Source: Micropterus salmoides
Taxonomy: Eukaryota; Chordata; Actinopteri; Centrarchiformes; Centrarchidae
Direction of reading: 5' to 3'
DNA: 64,000 nucleotides
Assembly (NCBI RefSeq): GCF_014851395.1
Contig: NW_024041373.1
Span: 21,026,750-21,090,749 of the forward strand
In this document: in pieces, positions 19,905 through 32,540 of the stretch
How positions within the stretch are numbered: position 1 is the stretch's first letter
Layout: each line of letters opens with the position of its first letter
The notes under the pieces: generated by a model
What the model saw: only the letters and a program-made list of their open reading frames with translations
The model's database searches: none
What the model was told of the DNA's origin: nothing
Program-made: the position numbers and the translations under genes

Positions 19905-20515
19905 GTGGAAAAAAACTAAGTACATTTACTAAAGACTGTACTTCAGTACAAATCTGAGGTAATTTACTACTATGGTATTACACTTGGTAAATATACATTT
20001 TATTCAGATGTATTTATCTGACAGCTGTAGGTTGAAGATTAAAGAGATTTGAAGATTGAAGGCTAATAATTCAATAATATGATTAGTGCAATGATTAGTA
20101 GAATTCAACTGAACTAATTCATTGGTCGATTGAGATTTTCATAAAAATGTTACTCATTCACTTGTACCAGCTTCTCAAATGTGAGTTTTTGGTTCTTTTT
20201 CTTAATTTTAATTGTAAATCGAATCTCTTTGAGTTTTGAACTGTTGGTTGAACAAAACAATTATTTTGAACGCCTCACCTTTCTGACATTTTATAAACTA
20301 AAAGATTAATCACCCAATCAAAATAATAAACAACAGGTTCTGCAATATAGAGAATAATCATTGGTCCTAAATATTTTAATTAAATAATTATAATATTGTA
20401 ATGCATGATGTGTACTTTTACTTTTCATACTTTATGTATAATTTGCTGATTATACATTACATAGGTGACACGTGCTTATACTACTTTTACTTAAGTAAAA
20501 GAGTTATTCCTCCAG
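19905..20515 (+). repeat. Dispersed repeat E, degraded copy
   Basis: It starts near aagtacatttactaaagact and ends near acttttacttaagtaaaaga, the two ends of a family common in fish that also occurs at 63260-63767. The middle is heavily diverged. Confidence 0.55.
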
Positions 20516-21439
20516 TAAATTACCATGTGAGCATGATGATTGTCAATATTATTTTAATTGTTGGCCTGGGAAATAAAGAAAATATAACACACAGACAACC
20601 TTCCTGACAAAACGGACATGCTGGGTTTACACAGCATGCAAAATATGCACAAGAAGACAAACGCACTCACACTTTCATTTGTCCGCACACAAGCCAGTTT
20701 TGGTGTGAATTTTCTGTAATAAATACAGATTCAACCGGACAGAAATTGCCTGCTTGTGTGTGTGTGTGTCAGCAGTAATATCCTCCTACAGTGACTGACA
20801 GATGGCGTTCAGTGTTTGGCCGTAAATGTGCTCTCTGAGTGTTTGTCTGTGTGCCAGTCGCCTGTAGTTTGGAGACTCCCCGTGAGAGTCTAACTGTCCT
20901 GACACTGCTCAAAACCAACTGTCCTTGATTGTCAACCATGGACGAACTGCAATGTGTGTGTGTGTGTGTGTGTATATGTATATGTATGTGTAGGTGGGTG
21001 TGTATGTGGTGGCCTTCTGGAGAGAGCGGAGCAGGCCAGGGGAGCAGATGTTAATGGGAGAGATATATCTATCTAAATCTCTGGCCACCGCATGCTTCAA
21101 ATCTGCCCAGAGGAACGAGTCTCTCAGCAAGATGATATGGGGAAAACAGAGCAGGGTAAAAAAAAAATCTTAAATTAAGGAGACGGAGGGAAGCAAAGAT
21201 TGTCTGCACGTGTGTGTGCCAGCTCTGGGCCTGGCACAGTGCTGGGTGACAGTCCCCTCTCAGCGGGGAGAGTAGGGCGACAAAGTGAAACATGGTCGCG
21301 AGGAGAGCGAGCCACGACTGAAGCCAAGAACAGACAACACAAATAGAGAGATCAGACCACCTCTTTGTACGGTCCCGTCCAAAATGAAATAAAAACATGT
21401 TTGATAATGTTCCTTCATTGACAACAAAATTAAAAAAAA
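20516..21439. other. Intergenic DNA with GT repeat
   Basis: No gene is seen. There is a (TG)n run at 20953-20973. Confidence 0.6.
20953..20973. repeat. (TG)n microsatellite
   Basis: This is a perfect TG run followed by a short TATG-rich tract. Confidence 0.95.
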
Positions 21440-21467
21440 GGGGGGGGGGGGGGGGGGGGGGGGGGGG
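21440..21467. repeat. 28-nt poly-G run
   Basis: Twenty-eight consecutive G residues after an A-tract. The run can stack as a G-quadruplex, and its true length is doubtful because homopolymers sequence poorly. It generates spurious proline-rich ORFs on the minus strand. Confidence 0.95.
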
Positions 21468-22259
21468 AAGTTGATGAAGCGAGTTTGAATGTGGACCAAG
21501 TTGTTTTGGCTTTAAAGGCAACATGACTTCCTTCTGTGGATGATACAGTAAATATTTTCAGTGGTTGATGGTCATTAAAGCAGACAAATCTCACTTTGCC
21601 TTTGTCCGCAGTGAAATTAATTTCATTGTGAACACTTTCAAACAATCTGGGACTTTATCCGTTGAAGTTTTACTTAAACAACAAAAGTGTCCTAATATAC
21701 AAAAACAATAGATGTCACATCCGTTTACCTAAAGCAAAAAGGAAAGCTGTGTTCAAATCATCGTCGAATTGTTTAAGCTTGTTTGCATTCAGTTCTACCA
21801 CTGAGAATTTGAGAATAAATCCACTTAATTACAACTCCTTTTTTATAACTTTCGCCATAACGTCAGTTTTAATATTGTTCTCACAAAGTTTATTGCTGAG
21901 ATCTGGGAATTCTGTAACATCAGTACAACAGTTTAGCCAGATTATCTACTATACACTAAATCACTTCATTTGGAGGCAAAACTGAAAGTGAGTTTGCCTG
22001 TAATGCCAGTAACATGTGAGTAGGCCTACAAGCAGGTCAAAGTTGAACCAGGAAGTAATTTTACCCCTTGTGTTTTCTCCTCTAAATAAATGTGGCTAAT
22101 GTGTCTGATCTACACTCATGTTTCTTTCCCCTCTGACTTCTTTTTAGCTATGTTTGCTGCATTCCCACATCTGAGCTATGAGTACGTGTTGGCGAGTATA
22201 ATATTACTGATAGGAATGATAGCGAAACAAACAAAAGTAAGACCCAAGTTGTAAAAATG
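21468..22259. other. Intergenic DNA
   Basis: No recognisable gene. A 107-codon ORF at 21662-21985 has no protein signature. Confidence 0.55.
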
Positions 22260-22640
22260 GTAAATGATCCTTTAAAGGAATAGTTTGACACTTTGGGAAA
22301 TATGCATATTTGCTTTCTTTTAAAGACTTAGAAGAGAAGATGGGTAGCACACTAACCCTAAGCTACAGGAGAGGAGACGATTAGCGTAGCATAAAATCTG
22401 GAAACAGCTAGTTGATTAATGGGCCGTGAGGGATGTTTCATTAAGCAGCCTTTCTTTTTAATAAAGATTAAAATAGTCTAGCTTGGTCCTGGTCAAGCTA
22501 GTTTTCAGGCTTAGCTTCACCTCAGGTTCAGTTACAGTTGGACAGAAACAGGCTAGCTGTTTTCCGCTGCTTTCAGGCTTCATGCTAAACTAGGCTAACC
22601 CACTCCTGGCTCTAGCTAGCCAGCTGAAAAGAAATGGTGT
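22260..22640 (+). repeat. Dispersed fish repeat F
   Basis: The phrases ggaatagtttgacactttgg (near 22278), tagcataaaatctggaaaca and gctagcaagct-like strings belong to a repeat family I have seen often in fish sequences. It has no coding capacity; the class is unknown to me. Confidence 0.6.
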
Positions 22641-23900
22641 GTTCAAATCATTATCCATTTTTTCTATTATCCATTTTACCTTAGGACGGTTTCACCAGTG
22701 AGAGTGAACTGGTAAAGTAGGCTAATGGGAGCAGTACTGTCGATGTGCTTACCTGCAGTTTAATGCCAGCCATTCAGAAAATCAGAAATCCTCTGTGGCC
22801 TTTGCATAAATACAATTTAAATTAATCATAACAAGGTATTTGTTGTGACAGTCAAACTGAAAATATAACCAACAGTTATGATAATTCTTTCACATTTCAG
22901 CATAAAAACAACATCCAAATGTTATTTCTTTGATCTTTAAATGCTCTCACTTCGTTGGCAAAAAGATAACATTGTATTTAAAGTGAATAGCTGCCTGTAT
23001 GTAATCACGTTTGGACTGCTGTGACCCCTGTTTTTTTATCTGTTCTTTCTTTTATAAATGAACAAAAAAGAGGGATTCAAACAGGCCTTTGGGAGTTGTA
23101 CTAACATTTCAGTTGGCAGCAGTGTTAAAGCGGATATCACACCCCTCCGACTCGTGGTACGTGGCTTGGCATCAGCACACATTTACACCCTACAACTAGG
23201 CTAACCTTTGTGTCTATCACGCTTCAGTTGGCAGAAGAAGCAACATATAGATTTCACCTCTCCGCTCCTTCTCTCTCTGTCCAGATGTTACTTCTCTTCC
23301 ACCTGCCAGCTGACCTGAAAGAAGTATATCTGAAAAGGCCTTCACCAAAGAAACTCAGTCACCTTTAAGGCTTCTCTGAGGATTTCAAACCTTTCCATTA
23401 CATTTCCTCAGGTCTGTCTCTGAGTATGTGATCTGGCAGTGCTGTTAACCCAGGCGTTAGCCCGCTACCTAACCCTCTCTGTGAGCTGGCAGTGATGTTA
23501 AAGCAGACATTAGCCTCCTCCCTCTGGCCTGGATTCAGCTGGCACGTTCGGACCACATTGATGGTGTTGCCAGGTGGACTCTATCACAGTTGGTGATTTT
23601 GATCAATATCAACGCTAACAACACCCAGACAGCTTGTTGGTGAACAAACAAACATGTAAATAATGCATCAACACATTCTGACGTTCTGGACAGGGTGGTT
23701 ATTGGGGGAGAGGTCAAAGAGAGACACATTTATTTCACCTCAGAGATCAGTGTGTGTAGCTAGAATGTGTGTGTAACGTAAATTTTCATAATCCTTTGAT
23801 AAATAACAGTGTCACTTAATGTCACTTAATTTTATTGTCTCTCCAAGGGAAACTCACCTTTAAGTACCAATTGAAAAGACATTTCATGTGGAGAAGTTTA
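22641..23900. other. Intergenic DNA
   Basis: I see nothing recognisable apart from ordinary intergenic sequence. Confidence 0.5.
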
Positions 23901-23904
23901 TGCT

Positions 23905-24545
23905 TCAACAGACTGTATAAAAGAAGTGGACAGCATGACATCACCCACTGGTTTGTGGACTACTGTTTTAAAGCCTTGAGTTTGGTATATTGGGAATTGC
24001 CATCTGGGCTTTTGGGAACCAGATGTGACAGAACATGGTCATATTTGGACAAGAGGGTGTTTCTAGCTAGCTTGGTTAGCAAGGTACATCTGTAATTTAG
24101 ATTAACTGTGATGCGAATTTTGGCTAGCAAAAAAGACATACTTGCGTACTTACTTGAAAAAATTGACACCCGACTCCTAATAAGCTTTTTCAACGACGCT
24201 GGTTAAATGTACATAGTGCAGTGAATACAAGTCACCTCTATGCTGATTGACAGATTAACATGGTAGCGACTTGTCAATCACAAGATAGCAACGCCCTTAA
24301 GCATACCTCTAAATGAGACCATAATTTACAAAATAAATGGCATGCTGTATAGAAGAAGACTTGAAACTAGCGATTGAGACCATAAACTCATTAGGAAAGT
24401 GTTTACTGAGGTAATATATCAAGTGAGAAGGAGGGTCATTTGGCATTAAGTCAATCTGACTTCTTTTTGCAACCCCCTGCAGGTAAACAGAAAGAAGGCA
24501 GGTTTAAGGCACTTCCGCATTGGCTTCACTTTTCAGACCCGGAGG
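23905..24545 (+). repeat. Dispersed fish repeat G
   Basis: Ordered phrases include gactgtataaaagaagtgga, ggtttgtggactactgtttt, acatggtcatatttggacaa, gacttctttttgcaaccccc and cttccgcattggcttcactt. They mark a long non-coding repeat that recurs in fish genomes. It looks like a non-autonomous DNA transposon, but I cannot see clear terminal repeats. Confidence 0.65.
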
Positions 24546-25089
24546 TTCCAGCTTAGCTTCAACAGAGGAGTTAAATAAAAGTGGGTGGCGCAAAGTTAGC
24601 TAACAAGTTCCTCCATTTTAAAATCTCCATTCCCTCAAAAGTTAGCGCTGTCAAGACATCCTCCCACAGGTCAACGTCAAAAATCTCCTTGTCATAAATC
24701 CAATCCCAATTACATTTTGCAAAGATTTGCTTCGCTCCCGTGATTTAATCTACGGTTTCCCAAACCTCTCCTGGAGTACTCCTTGTCATGCATGTTTTAG
24801 ATCACCCCCTGCTCTAACACAGCTCATTGAAATTATTAACTTGTCATGTACTCCTGAAACTGCCTGATATCCAGAATCTACTGTTGGGGATCCAATCCCT
24901 CTCTACTGCAAATATCTAATAATAGCATAAAATATTTTACATCTTTAACAATAATGTGCAAGTTTTTTTGCTGCTGCAGGAAAGTCATAGAGCAGGATCA
25001 ACCAAAGAACAGAAACCCTTGGCGAAGATATCAGTGCTGCTACTGAAAGCGACAAACGAAATTTAGGTTTATCAAAAGCATCTCTACAA
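24546..25089. other. Intergenic DNA
   Basis: I see nothing recognisable. Confidence 0.5.
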
Positions 25090-25279
25090 AAATGATCTCA
25101 CCATGTTGCTGCAATGACACCAAGCCCTGGCCACTCCGCACCAGCTCCACCTGGCAAGGCTCAGTGGTGTGAACGCTGCACCGGCGAGGAGAGGGAAACA
25201 CACAGAGAAAGCACAGCTCTAATTATAAACAGGCATTATCATGGGTGTGAAACCAGAAGTGACAGCAGCAGTGGGCAGC
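25090..25279. promoter_or_regulatory. Candidate conserved non-coding element
   Basis: It contains agctctaattataaacaggc (around 25215-25234) followed by attatcatgggtgtgaaacc, in a GC-richer island bordered by a CA repeat. The homeodomain-like TAATTA is at 25220-25225. Motif-based only. Confidence 0.25.
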
Positions 25280-25303
25280 CACACACACACACACACACAC
25301 ACA
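25280..25303. repeat. (CA)n microsatellite
   Basis: This is a perfect CA run. Confidence 0.95.
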
Positions 25304-25466
25304 TACACACAAACAACGTCTGTATGGGCCAGAGTTATCATATGGACAAATCAAAACTGCTCTGGCTCAGTAATGTCTGGCAGATGTTAACGCTTTGTAC
25401 TTAATGACTCCCTGGAGACCTCACCCAATCAGACAGGACACAGTGATAGGCTGGGGGATGTGTGTC

Positions 25467-25470
<4 letters not shown>

Positions 25471-25501
<31 letters not shown>
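25471..25501. repeat. (GT)n microsatellite
   Basis: This is a perfect GT run of about 31 nt. A GA-rich stretch follows at 25673-25711. Confidence 0.95.
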
Positions 25502-25504
<3 letters not shown>

Positions 25505-25711
25505 CAGTAACAACGATAACAATGATGTTCAAATTCATCCATGTCATTAAACATTGTTGAACATCTGTAATATTTAAATCTTATGTGTCTCAGTTTAATC
25601 TGAGTTTTCTGATTAATTCAGTTTTCAATTTTCATAAACTATTTTAAATGTCTGATTGTGTGTGTGCATGTGAGAGAGCAAGTGAGAGAGAGAGCGAGAG
25701 AGCGAGAGAGG

Positions 25712-28700
25712 AACCCTTCTGCTACCAGAGAGTAATTTCATGCTTGACTACTGCATATTTCAAAGAATAACTAGATTTTTATTGCACATCACAGCAAAGT
25801 TCTGTAAAAAAGAATGATCAAACCAAACAAGGCAGGACAGAAACACATTTACAAATCTACTCTGTGATGATTAAAGCAATGAGTTTGCTTGTTTGTTTTT
25901 TTATGGAACAAAATTAGTTTTCTGTTGTTTCACAGCTCCCCAAAGTAATCTGAAGTTTCCTGATTCTTATTTTTTAGAATGTTGTTTGTTATGCCCAACC
26001 AGGAGTAGTTATTGTCACAAACACTTGCCAACTTGTCCGCAAAATACATGCCTCCATTTTCCGCCAACCAGAGTCATTTGTAAATTAATTAAGACTGCAG
26101 AAAGACTAGTTTGAAAAAGGAGAAAAGTAAAATAATTTTTTTTTAAATGTATGAAACAATCAGTTTCTGTCACCTCAAATGGCAGTAGTACAAGTGCAAA
26201 CCTGGCCAAAAAAACTAAAAAATACCATTGAACATATACCATAAAGCCATCCCACCTATCAAAGGGATTTTTGTTATTATGTTGATGCTGTTCCTACGTT
26301 ACTGTTTTCACTAATATGTTGCAGGGTTGGCCATTGAAATGACTCTTACTCTTACTATATCTGGCAACTCCTAACTGTAATTTTAATTTTGACTAATGGA
26401 AAAAATAAATACTCATATGGCAGTGAAAATCAGGAGATTTATTTTTAGAGCTCAACAATTTAGTACATTTTTAGGCTGTCACTTGTAAAAACATCAAGTT
26501 CGAACAAACTAGATTTTTTCCCTGGTGTCTTACCCTTCAGTACAGTCTATATATATTCGCGTGTGGCGTAATACAATGGCACTATGTGTCTTGAGATTGG
26601 GATGCAAGTTGATGCAGTTTATATTGTGGCTCCAACTGTGTCATTTTATCCTTCTGGTGAGGGGCCTGAGGATGAGTGAGACCAAAAGTAGGCAGTTATA
26701 TGAGTTCGTACAGTTGATGTTTTTCCACTTGTTTCTGGTGCCTCCGCAAGTTAGCAGGTGGGTCCTCAGATTTGTTTTTGTTGTTTAGAGTATGGCTGCT
26801 GCCTTTTACAAAGTTGTAAAACAGCCTGATATTTAGAATCTATTTTTGTAATATTGTCATCTACTGTAAAGAATCCAAATACTCCCACATACTGCTTCTC
26901 AGTGCTTCATGCAATGAATATCCAGTCAGCCAGACTTTGCTAGTTGCTATTGTCCCCCTCCATTTTTGTTGTTGTTTACTGATAGGTCAAAATGGAATGC
27001 AATAGGAAGAGCTAGCAGGGAATTTTAGACAAACAACTTCAAACACTTACAGATTGTAAATGTTGAATTCAAACACACCATAACAGTTTGAGAATTCAAT
27101 TTTTGACCAATTATTGGTGAAACCAACTGTAAATTTATGATTCAATAGTGTATCGTTTGGAAGTTAAAGACACATTTCTGCATGTGGAGCTAAGTTTAGA
27201 AGAACAAATACATTCATTTAAGACAGTATATGAAGATATGATGAAACACACACAAACACGTAGTTCTGCTCTGTGAAAAGAAGTGAAAGTAGGTTTGTGC
27301 CGCAATCTTTCTCTGTAGTGTCATAAAAGCAGCAGTGTTCTGATTTGCTATATTGAAAATGTCAGCAGCAGCAGATGCTGTGCTAATAGTCGCTGGATGC
27401 TGCACTGGAATCCAGCAGCTGGTAACCATGACACTAACTACCACCAGGGAAAATGGCCAGGCTATCCACAACCCTGTTGCAGTCGAGGAGCAGTACACAA
27501 CACTTCATCACAGTTCTTTGGACTAATGCAGTACAAAAGCCTCACTTTATACTTGCTGAGCAAAATGGATTTTATCAGCAGTCTGAGCTAAAGAGAAAGT
27601 TTGTTTTTGTGGGGGAGTCAGAGAGTTCCCCTTTAACTTTGACTAGATCTGTCGCAGAATCTGGACGTGAAAATGCATTTCAAAAAAGTAAAAACTGGCC
27701 TTAATAGAGAAAATTCAAACACAAGCAGATAACTGGTAAGTAAATACTACAAACAGTACTGCAAATGTGGTGTCCGTTTGCACCAGAACCAGCATGCTTT
27801 ACTTTAATTTGTAAAATATTTCCCCAAGACTTTTTCAAAACAAAGTTAAGAATGCCGGTGAGAGGAAAAGTTCCAAATACACCAACACATGAGCACTGTC
27901 GCTTTCTGATACCCCACCAAGAGCCCCACCTTTCTCCGTCTGTCCGTCAAACAGGAAGAGCCGCCATCTGTTATCATCTTCCCTTCTCCACAAGTGCTGG
28001 GGGGTCGGTGGGGGCCGTCCGCGGGCTGGTCATCCCGTTAGAGGCCTATTAACAGTCCCCGGGCTCTCTGCTGGGGCCTACTGGAGGGAAATCCATATCA
28101 ATACCTGTCTGTTATGCCTCCTACCGTTAGACACAGCCAGGCGGCCTGCCTGGCACAGACAGCACTGCATGGGCCTCCTGTCGAGACAGAGAGAGGATGG
28201 GGTTTCAATGCAAGTGTGGCACTTAAGTGCGGACCTCCTGTCAGTCCTCCTGTTGCACTGATGGACCTAAGTAGACAATGCAGAGTTTGAAAAGGCACAC
28301 TTTCCTGTACTGTTGGTGTCTTTAATACCATCAGTTGTCTCTTTGGATCACATCTGGCCTGCCGAGTTTACAGCGTGCCGCTTCCTCCAACAAGCTGAGA
28401 GAAAGGAGGCCACAGAGGCGAAGAGAAAGTGTGTGAGGGCAAAGACATACATCGAAACAAACTGTGATGTTGATGAGTTTGTAAATTGTGCAGTGATTCA
28501 CATTATGCTTCCTGCAAATGGCAGATTGTGCCTGCTTTGGTCACCATATGCAGCAATAGCAGAACGATCTTGGAGCAGAAGAGACCACCAATGTCTGAAA
28601 TTTCTAATTTCTATTCCTGGCAAAAACACATACATCACTCACGCACCAGATCCATGGACATCCATGCTCGCAATATTTATTTCTATTGAGCAAAATAATG

Positions 28701-30398
28701 CTCAAATGACATTGTTTATCACACCGATGCTATATTTTCTGTGTAATTACATGTGTTGAGTTTCAAAGTTCATTCTTGACTTTGGAAACAGCAGTTGACA
28801 AAATAATCCTCAAGGAAATGTACAACTCCACAATTTGGTAAACTCCATCCATGATTGAAAGCGCCAGGACAGAACAGACAGACAGAAACTAAATGGACCA
28901 AACTATAAAGCAAACTATTGCACTCAATTCCGTTGCATGCTTCAACTTTATCTGTAAAGCAAGAATGCAAGAATAAATTGTACATTTTGAAACATGTTAG
29001 CCTGTTCACATCTGCAATTTCTAGCACAAGCAAGCACATTTAATTTTCCTCAGATAATGTTGGCTTTTCTTGTTTTTAGAGATAGTTGCTGGTATGAAAA
29101 GGGAAACAACAATGTGTAAAAAGTGCTAACAAAAGCTTTGTCCCAGTTTCTCCTGGAGAAACAGTAGTCCTGTTTTTTTGTGCCATAAAGCAGTAAAATA
29201 AAGAATAGCTCCCGAAACTCCAGGGGAAAAAAGCACAATGATATTGCTTTTTTAATTTCTTAAAAGCAAAATTACTTTAATTATTGATAATAGAACCATT
29301 GGTTTGACATAAAAATCACAACCAATCACATGCCTCTAAACCAAACCAATCAGAGCCTTTCTTATGTCTAATCCGTCATATCAGTAGGAAATTTAAAACA
29401 AACATGTCGCGTGCATCCATCTGTCTTGACGTTAGCAGAGAATAGAGGTCTGTTTCCTCATTAGCAGCTTATTAACAGCCCCAGCCCAGCAGAGAGCACT
29501 CTCCCTGGAGGACAGGGGCCCAGGAGGAGGGCATTCGAATGGCAGAGAATGCTTTGTTTCTGGGTCTGGCCTCCCAGACCGGCCCCCTGTCCAGACCTGC
29601 CCAGGGGACGCTGTGTTATGCATGGGGAGGATAAGGAGAGCCAGAGGAGAGGGATGGAGAGAGGAGGAGAAGGAAGGATGGAGAGGGGAGGAGATGGAGA
29701 AGGAGAGTTGACTAGAGGTCATCCATCAAACATGCTGTCAATTTCCCCACCTCCTGCGGGGACACAGAGAAAAGGAAAGAGATACAGTAGATTTAATACT
29801 GCCAGTGTAAAACCAGACCTAAATAAGTTAAAGTCAAGCTGAAATAAAAATTCTAAAAATCAAAGAAATCAACACACACTAATGTCCTCTGTGTTTATTG
29901 TGACCTGTGTACTTACTTGGTCAAAGCTATAATTACCAAAAAAGAAGAAATTAAGTTTCGTTTGATAGCGCTTCCAACATCAGCATTAGTAGTCCACTGG
30001 GCGTAACTTTTTGGTTCTGACTCACAAGGTCAGTACTGTACTTTTTTTTCGATTCGTAGAGGAATTTTTGAGGTCACTATATAGTGGACAAAGTAAAATG
30101 TGGAGTGATTTCGGTCACAGTGGGCGTGAGAGCTGGTGATGGCTCAGCAGGTGTTGAAGTGACAAGTTAGCATCCAGGCTAACGAGCTTCCACTTTGGAT
30201 GGGCCTTCCTAAATGGTTAATGTTGTAAAGGGACAGATATCTTAACGTTTGTAGACTACAAGACTACTTCATGTACCAGTCAGTTGCACCACACAGAAAT
30301 GTAAAGCATAACACCTAGCAACACCAGCCCTCAAATGTGTATTTTATCCTCTTGTGATAAGAAACAATAGCTACAATATCATTTAAGTGTATATTTCC
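25712..30398. other. Long gene-free stretch
   Basis: No convincing gene is seen. GC-richer islands at 27890-28130 and 29440-29620 share the feel of conserved non-coding sequence (both contain a ttaacag block next to C-rich sequence), but neither has a decisive motif. Purine-rich DNA at 29630-29710 makes chance ORFs. Confidence 0.5.
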
Positions 30399-30761
30399 TT
30401 ACACAAAAAAGGACGAGAATTTAGATTTCAGCTTGATTTCATTGTGTTTCTTGAACGAGTAGCTGTTTGCGACAGCACAGACATGTGTTGACCTGAGCTG
30501 GACCCTGCCGGTCTCATGGTATTTGTTCGGTTTGTACTGGAGATTGAGAAACCAGGGCTCAGGTCCCTGTTGATCACACCCATGCAATGCCCATCTGGCC
30601 AGTGTGCGATATGTACGAACACTGATGAATACATAGAGTGCGACAATAGACACACCGACAAAAGCCCACAGAGTGCATATGTTCTTGCACATACAGAAGT
30701 ATAGGAACACAAACATGGCAAGCTTCCCAAAACGCACACATTTTAACAAGGAAAGCGCCAT
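30399..30761 (-). CDS. Uncertain 120-residue ORF with hydrophobic N-terminus
   Basis: I do not recognise this protein. The minus-strand frame starts at a true ATG (30759-30761) in a strong context (A at -3, G at +4) and begins MALSLLKCVRFGKLAMFVFL. Residues 13-48 are hydrophobic and Cys-rich and could form one or two membrane segments; the rest is hydrophilic, with PWFLNLQYKPNKYHETGRV around 70-88 and a Lys-rich end. A ZNF143-type promoter motif lies about 95 bp upstream. Within the frame, CAG-GTCAAC could act as a weak splice donor, so it might be a first exon. In a 50-kb gene desert a chance ORF of this size is also plausible. Confidence 0.3.
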   Translation of the reverse strand: MALSLLKCVRFGKLAMFVFLYFCMCKNICTLWAFVGVSIVALYVFISVRTYRTLARWALHGCDQQGPEPWFLNLQYKPNKYHETGRVQLRSTHVCAVANSYSFKKHNEIKLKSKFSSFFV

Positions 30762-30853
30762 ATTCCTCTAGTTAACTAATCTAGTCTAATTATACAATCG
30801 TCCTCGTATTTACAGTATTGTAGAAGCGAACGGCAGATGATACAAGCTGGCAG

Positions 30854-30866
30854 TTCCCCACAATGC
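30854..30866 (-). promoter_or_regulatory. ZNF143-type promoter motif
   Basis: On the minus strand the site reads GCATTGTGGGGAACTG, close to the known GCATTnTGGGAAnTG core found near many vertebrate transcription start sites, with one extra G. It lies about 95-105 bp upstream of the ATG of the minus-strand ORF. Confidence 0.4.
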
Positions 30867-31394
30867 TTTACCGGGCTCTGTTAGGCAGCTGGTTAGCAGA
30901 GGGCCTGAGTAGGAGGAGGGAACTGGCAACAGCTGTTGGAATGAATGTGAGTAGTTAAACACAAGTCCTCCAGAGGCTCCATGTTCGGAAATGATCACCT
31001 GAAGCTCAATATTCCTGCACGATGAAGTAAATGAGATGAAAATGTGAGACGTGGGAGTAAAAGATGGCACAATATAGTTTCTAAAGCAACAAGTCCTCCC
31101 AATTAAATGACTAAATACCTTGTTTATAATTGGTCTTTAGAACGACACAAAGAAGCGTTTTCTTATCTGAAAAACTCGGTTGATGTCATTTGTCAGTGCC
31201 TTCCAAAACAGGTACGAATCACTATTGATACGAGTATGGTTAAGGCAAGTAAGGGGACATCAACTAACTGCTGCATCCCAGTGAAAAGTCAAAAGTAATT
31301 TTTTTACCAAAAATTCTCAAAAAAAAGCAGATAAATACAAATAAAAACTGATTAAAACAGGTAAAAACAGATACAATTGGAATGGCACTCATTG

Positions 31395-31560
31395 CAGGTA
31401 AGGAAGTGCACAGGGAGTCATTCCTAGGTTCCCTGGGTCCTATGTTCCCCATATTTATGTGGCAAATAATGGGAACATGACAAAGGGTCATATGTTCCCA
31501 GGGTCCTTTGGTCCCCGGTGCTAGAGTTAGGGTTAGGCTGTTAGGACTCATAGAAACATA
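31395..31560. repeat. Probable dispersed repeat with reiterated motif
   Basis: The phrase ccctgggtcctatgttcccc is echoed as gggtcatatgttcccagggt and cctttggtccccgg within 100 bp, followed by agttagggttaggctgttag. I believe it belongs to a dispersed fish family, but only one copy is here. Confidence 0.4.
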
Positions 31561-31779
31561 GATATGCTCCTGGTGGACATGTAAGTAAGTGTGTGGGTAA
31601 TTCTTTCTTTCTTGTATTTGAATTCACAAATTAAAGACTTGTTTGTTGAGACAGAAAAGACAGAAGCCGCGGTCTGATCATTTATCTACATGAAAGTAAG
31701 ATGTGACCAAAATTAAAAGATAAAAGGCGAAGGCCTACAGTGTGTCTGAGTTAAGACATACAGTGTAGATGGCTAACTG

Positions 31780-31960
31780 ATGCCATATAGGTTTGGTTAG
31801 GTTTAGGCACAACAACAACATGGTTAGGTTTTTGGGAAGGTGATGGTTTGGGTTAAAATAAATACTTAGTTAAGGTTAGGGAACCTTCTTCATCATGGTT
31901 ACAGTAATAACCACAACTACAGTTAGGGAATGATTGTGGTCATGTAAAAGAAATATTAAC
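31780..31960 (+). repeat. Dispersed repeat D, partial copy
   Basis: It carries ttggttaggtttaggcacaa (near 31794) and tggtttgggttaaaataaat, the core of the family at 39945-40290. Confidence 0.6.
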
Positions 31961-32289
31961 TTTCCCTTGATAAAGTCCGAAGCTTCGTTGGCTTGTCCAT
32001 TCACTCATCCCTCCTCCCTAGACCTTTGTCGCTCTGTAACAATGTCACCTTTGTGTGACTTCCTCCTACGCCCACTAGCCGGCTTTTTCACTTGAATGTG
32101 ACCAATTATGTCTTTTTGGGGTAAGTGCTGAAACACCTGATGCTGTCATTCTTCCAGGATAAAGAGACTCTTCTAAAATAGTTTGTGTATCCTGAGTTAA
32201 TAGGGTAAAACAGTTTATAACAAACATAGATTGAGTTTATTCCAAATTTAGCTTTTGTTCCTGCACTGATTCTCCAACGCTCTCTCTAA
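31961..32289. other. Intergenic DNA
   Basis: I see nothing recognisable. Confidence 0.5.
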
Positions 32290-32540
32290 TCACTCTCTCT
32301 CCTCCCCCACTCTTCTTCTGCGGGCCACCCTTCCTTTCCCAGCCTCCTTTGCGGGCCCGGAGGCGCCAGCCGTACCCTGTCCCGTGCAGTCTCCTGCAGT
32401 CCCGCTGAAGACCGTGAAATCGGCATGATTAATAATTATAATTATTGGCAAACGTGCCAGCTGCTCTGTGGCAATGGGCACCTCTGATTTATGGTTCTGT
32501 AAACGCAAACAGTCATTGTCCATATTCAGAGAAGAAAGGA
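32290..32540. promoter_or_regulatory. Candidate conserved non-coding element
   Basis: A dense homeodomain-like block TTAATAATTATAATTATT (32429-32446) sits just before an E-box CAGCTG (32458-32463), in an otherwise GC-rich island. Homeodomain plus E-box pairing is typical of neural enhancers. Motif-based only. Confidence 0.3.
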
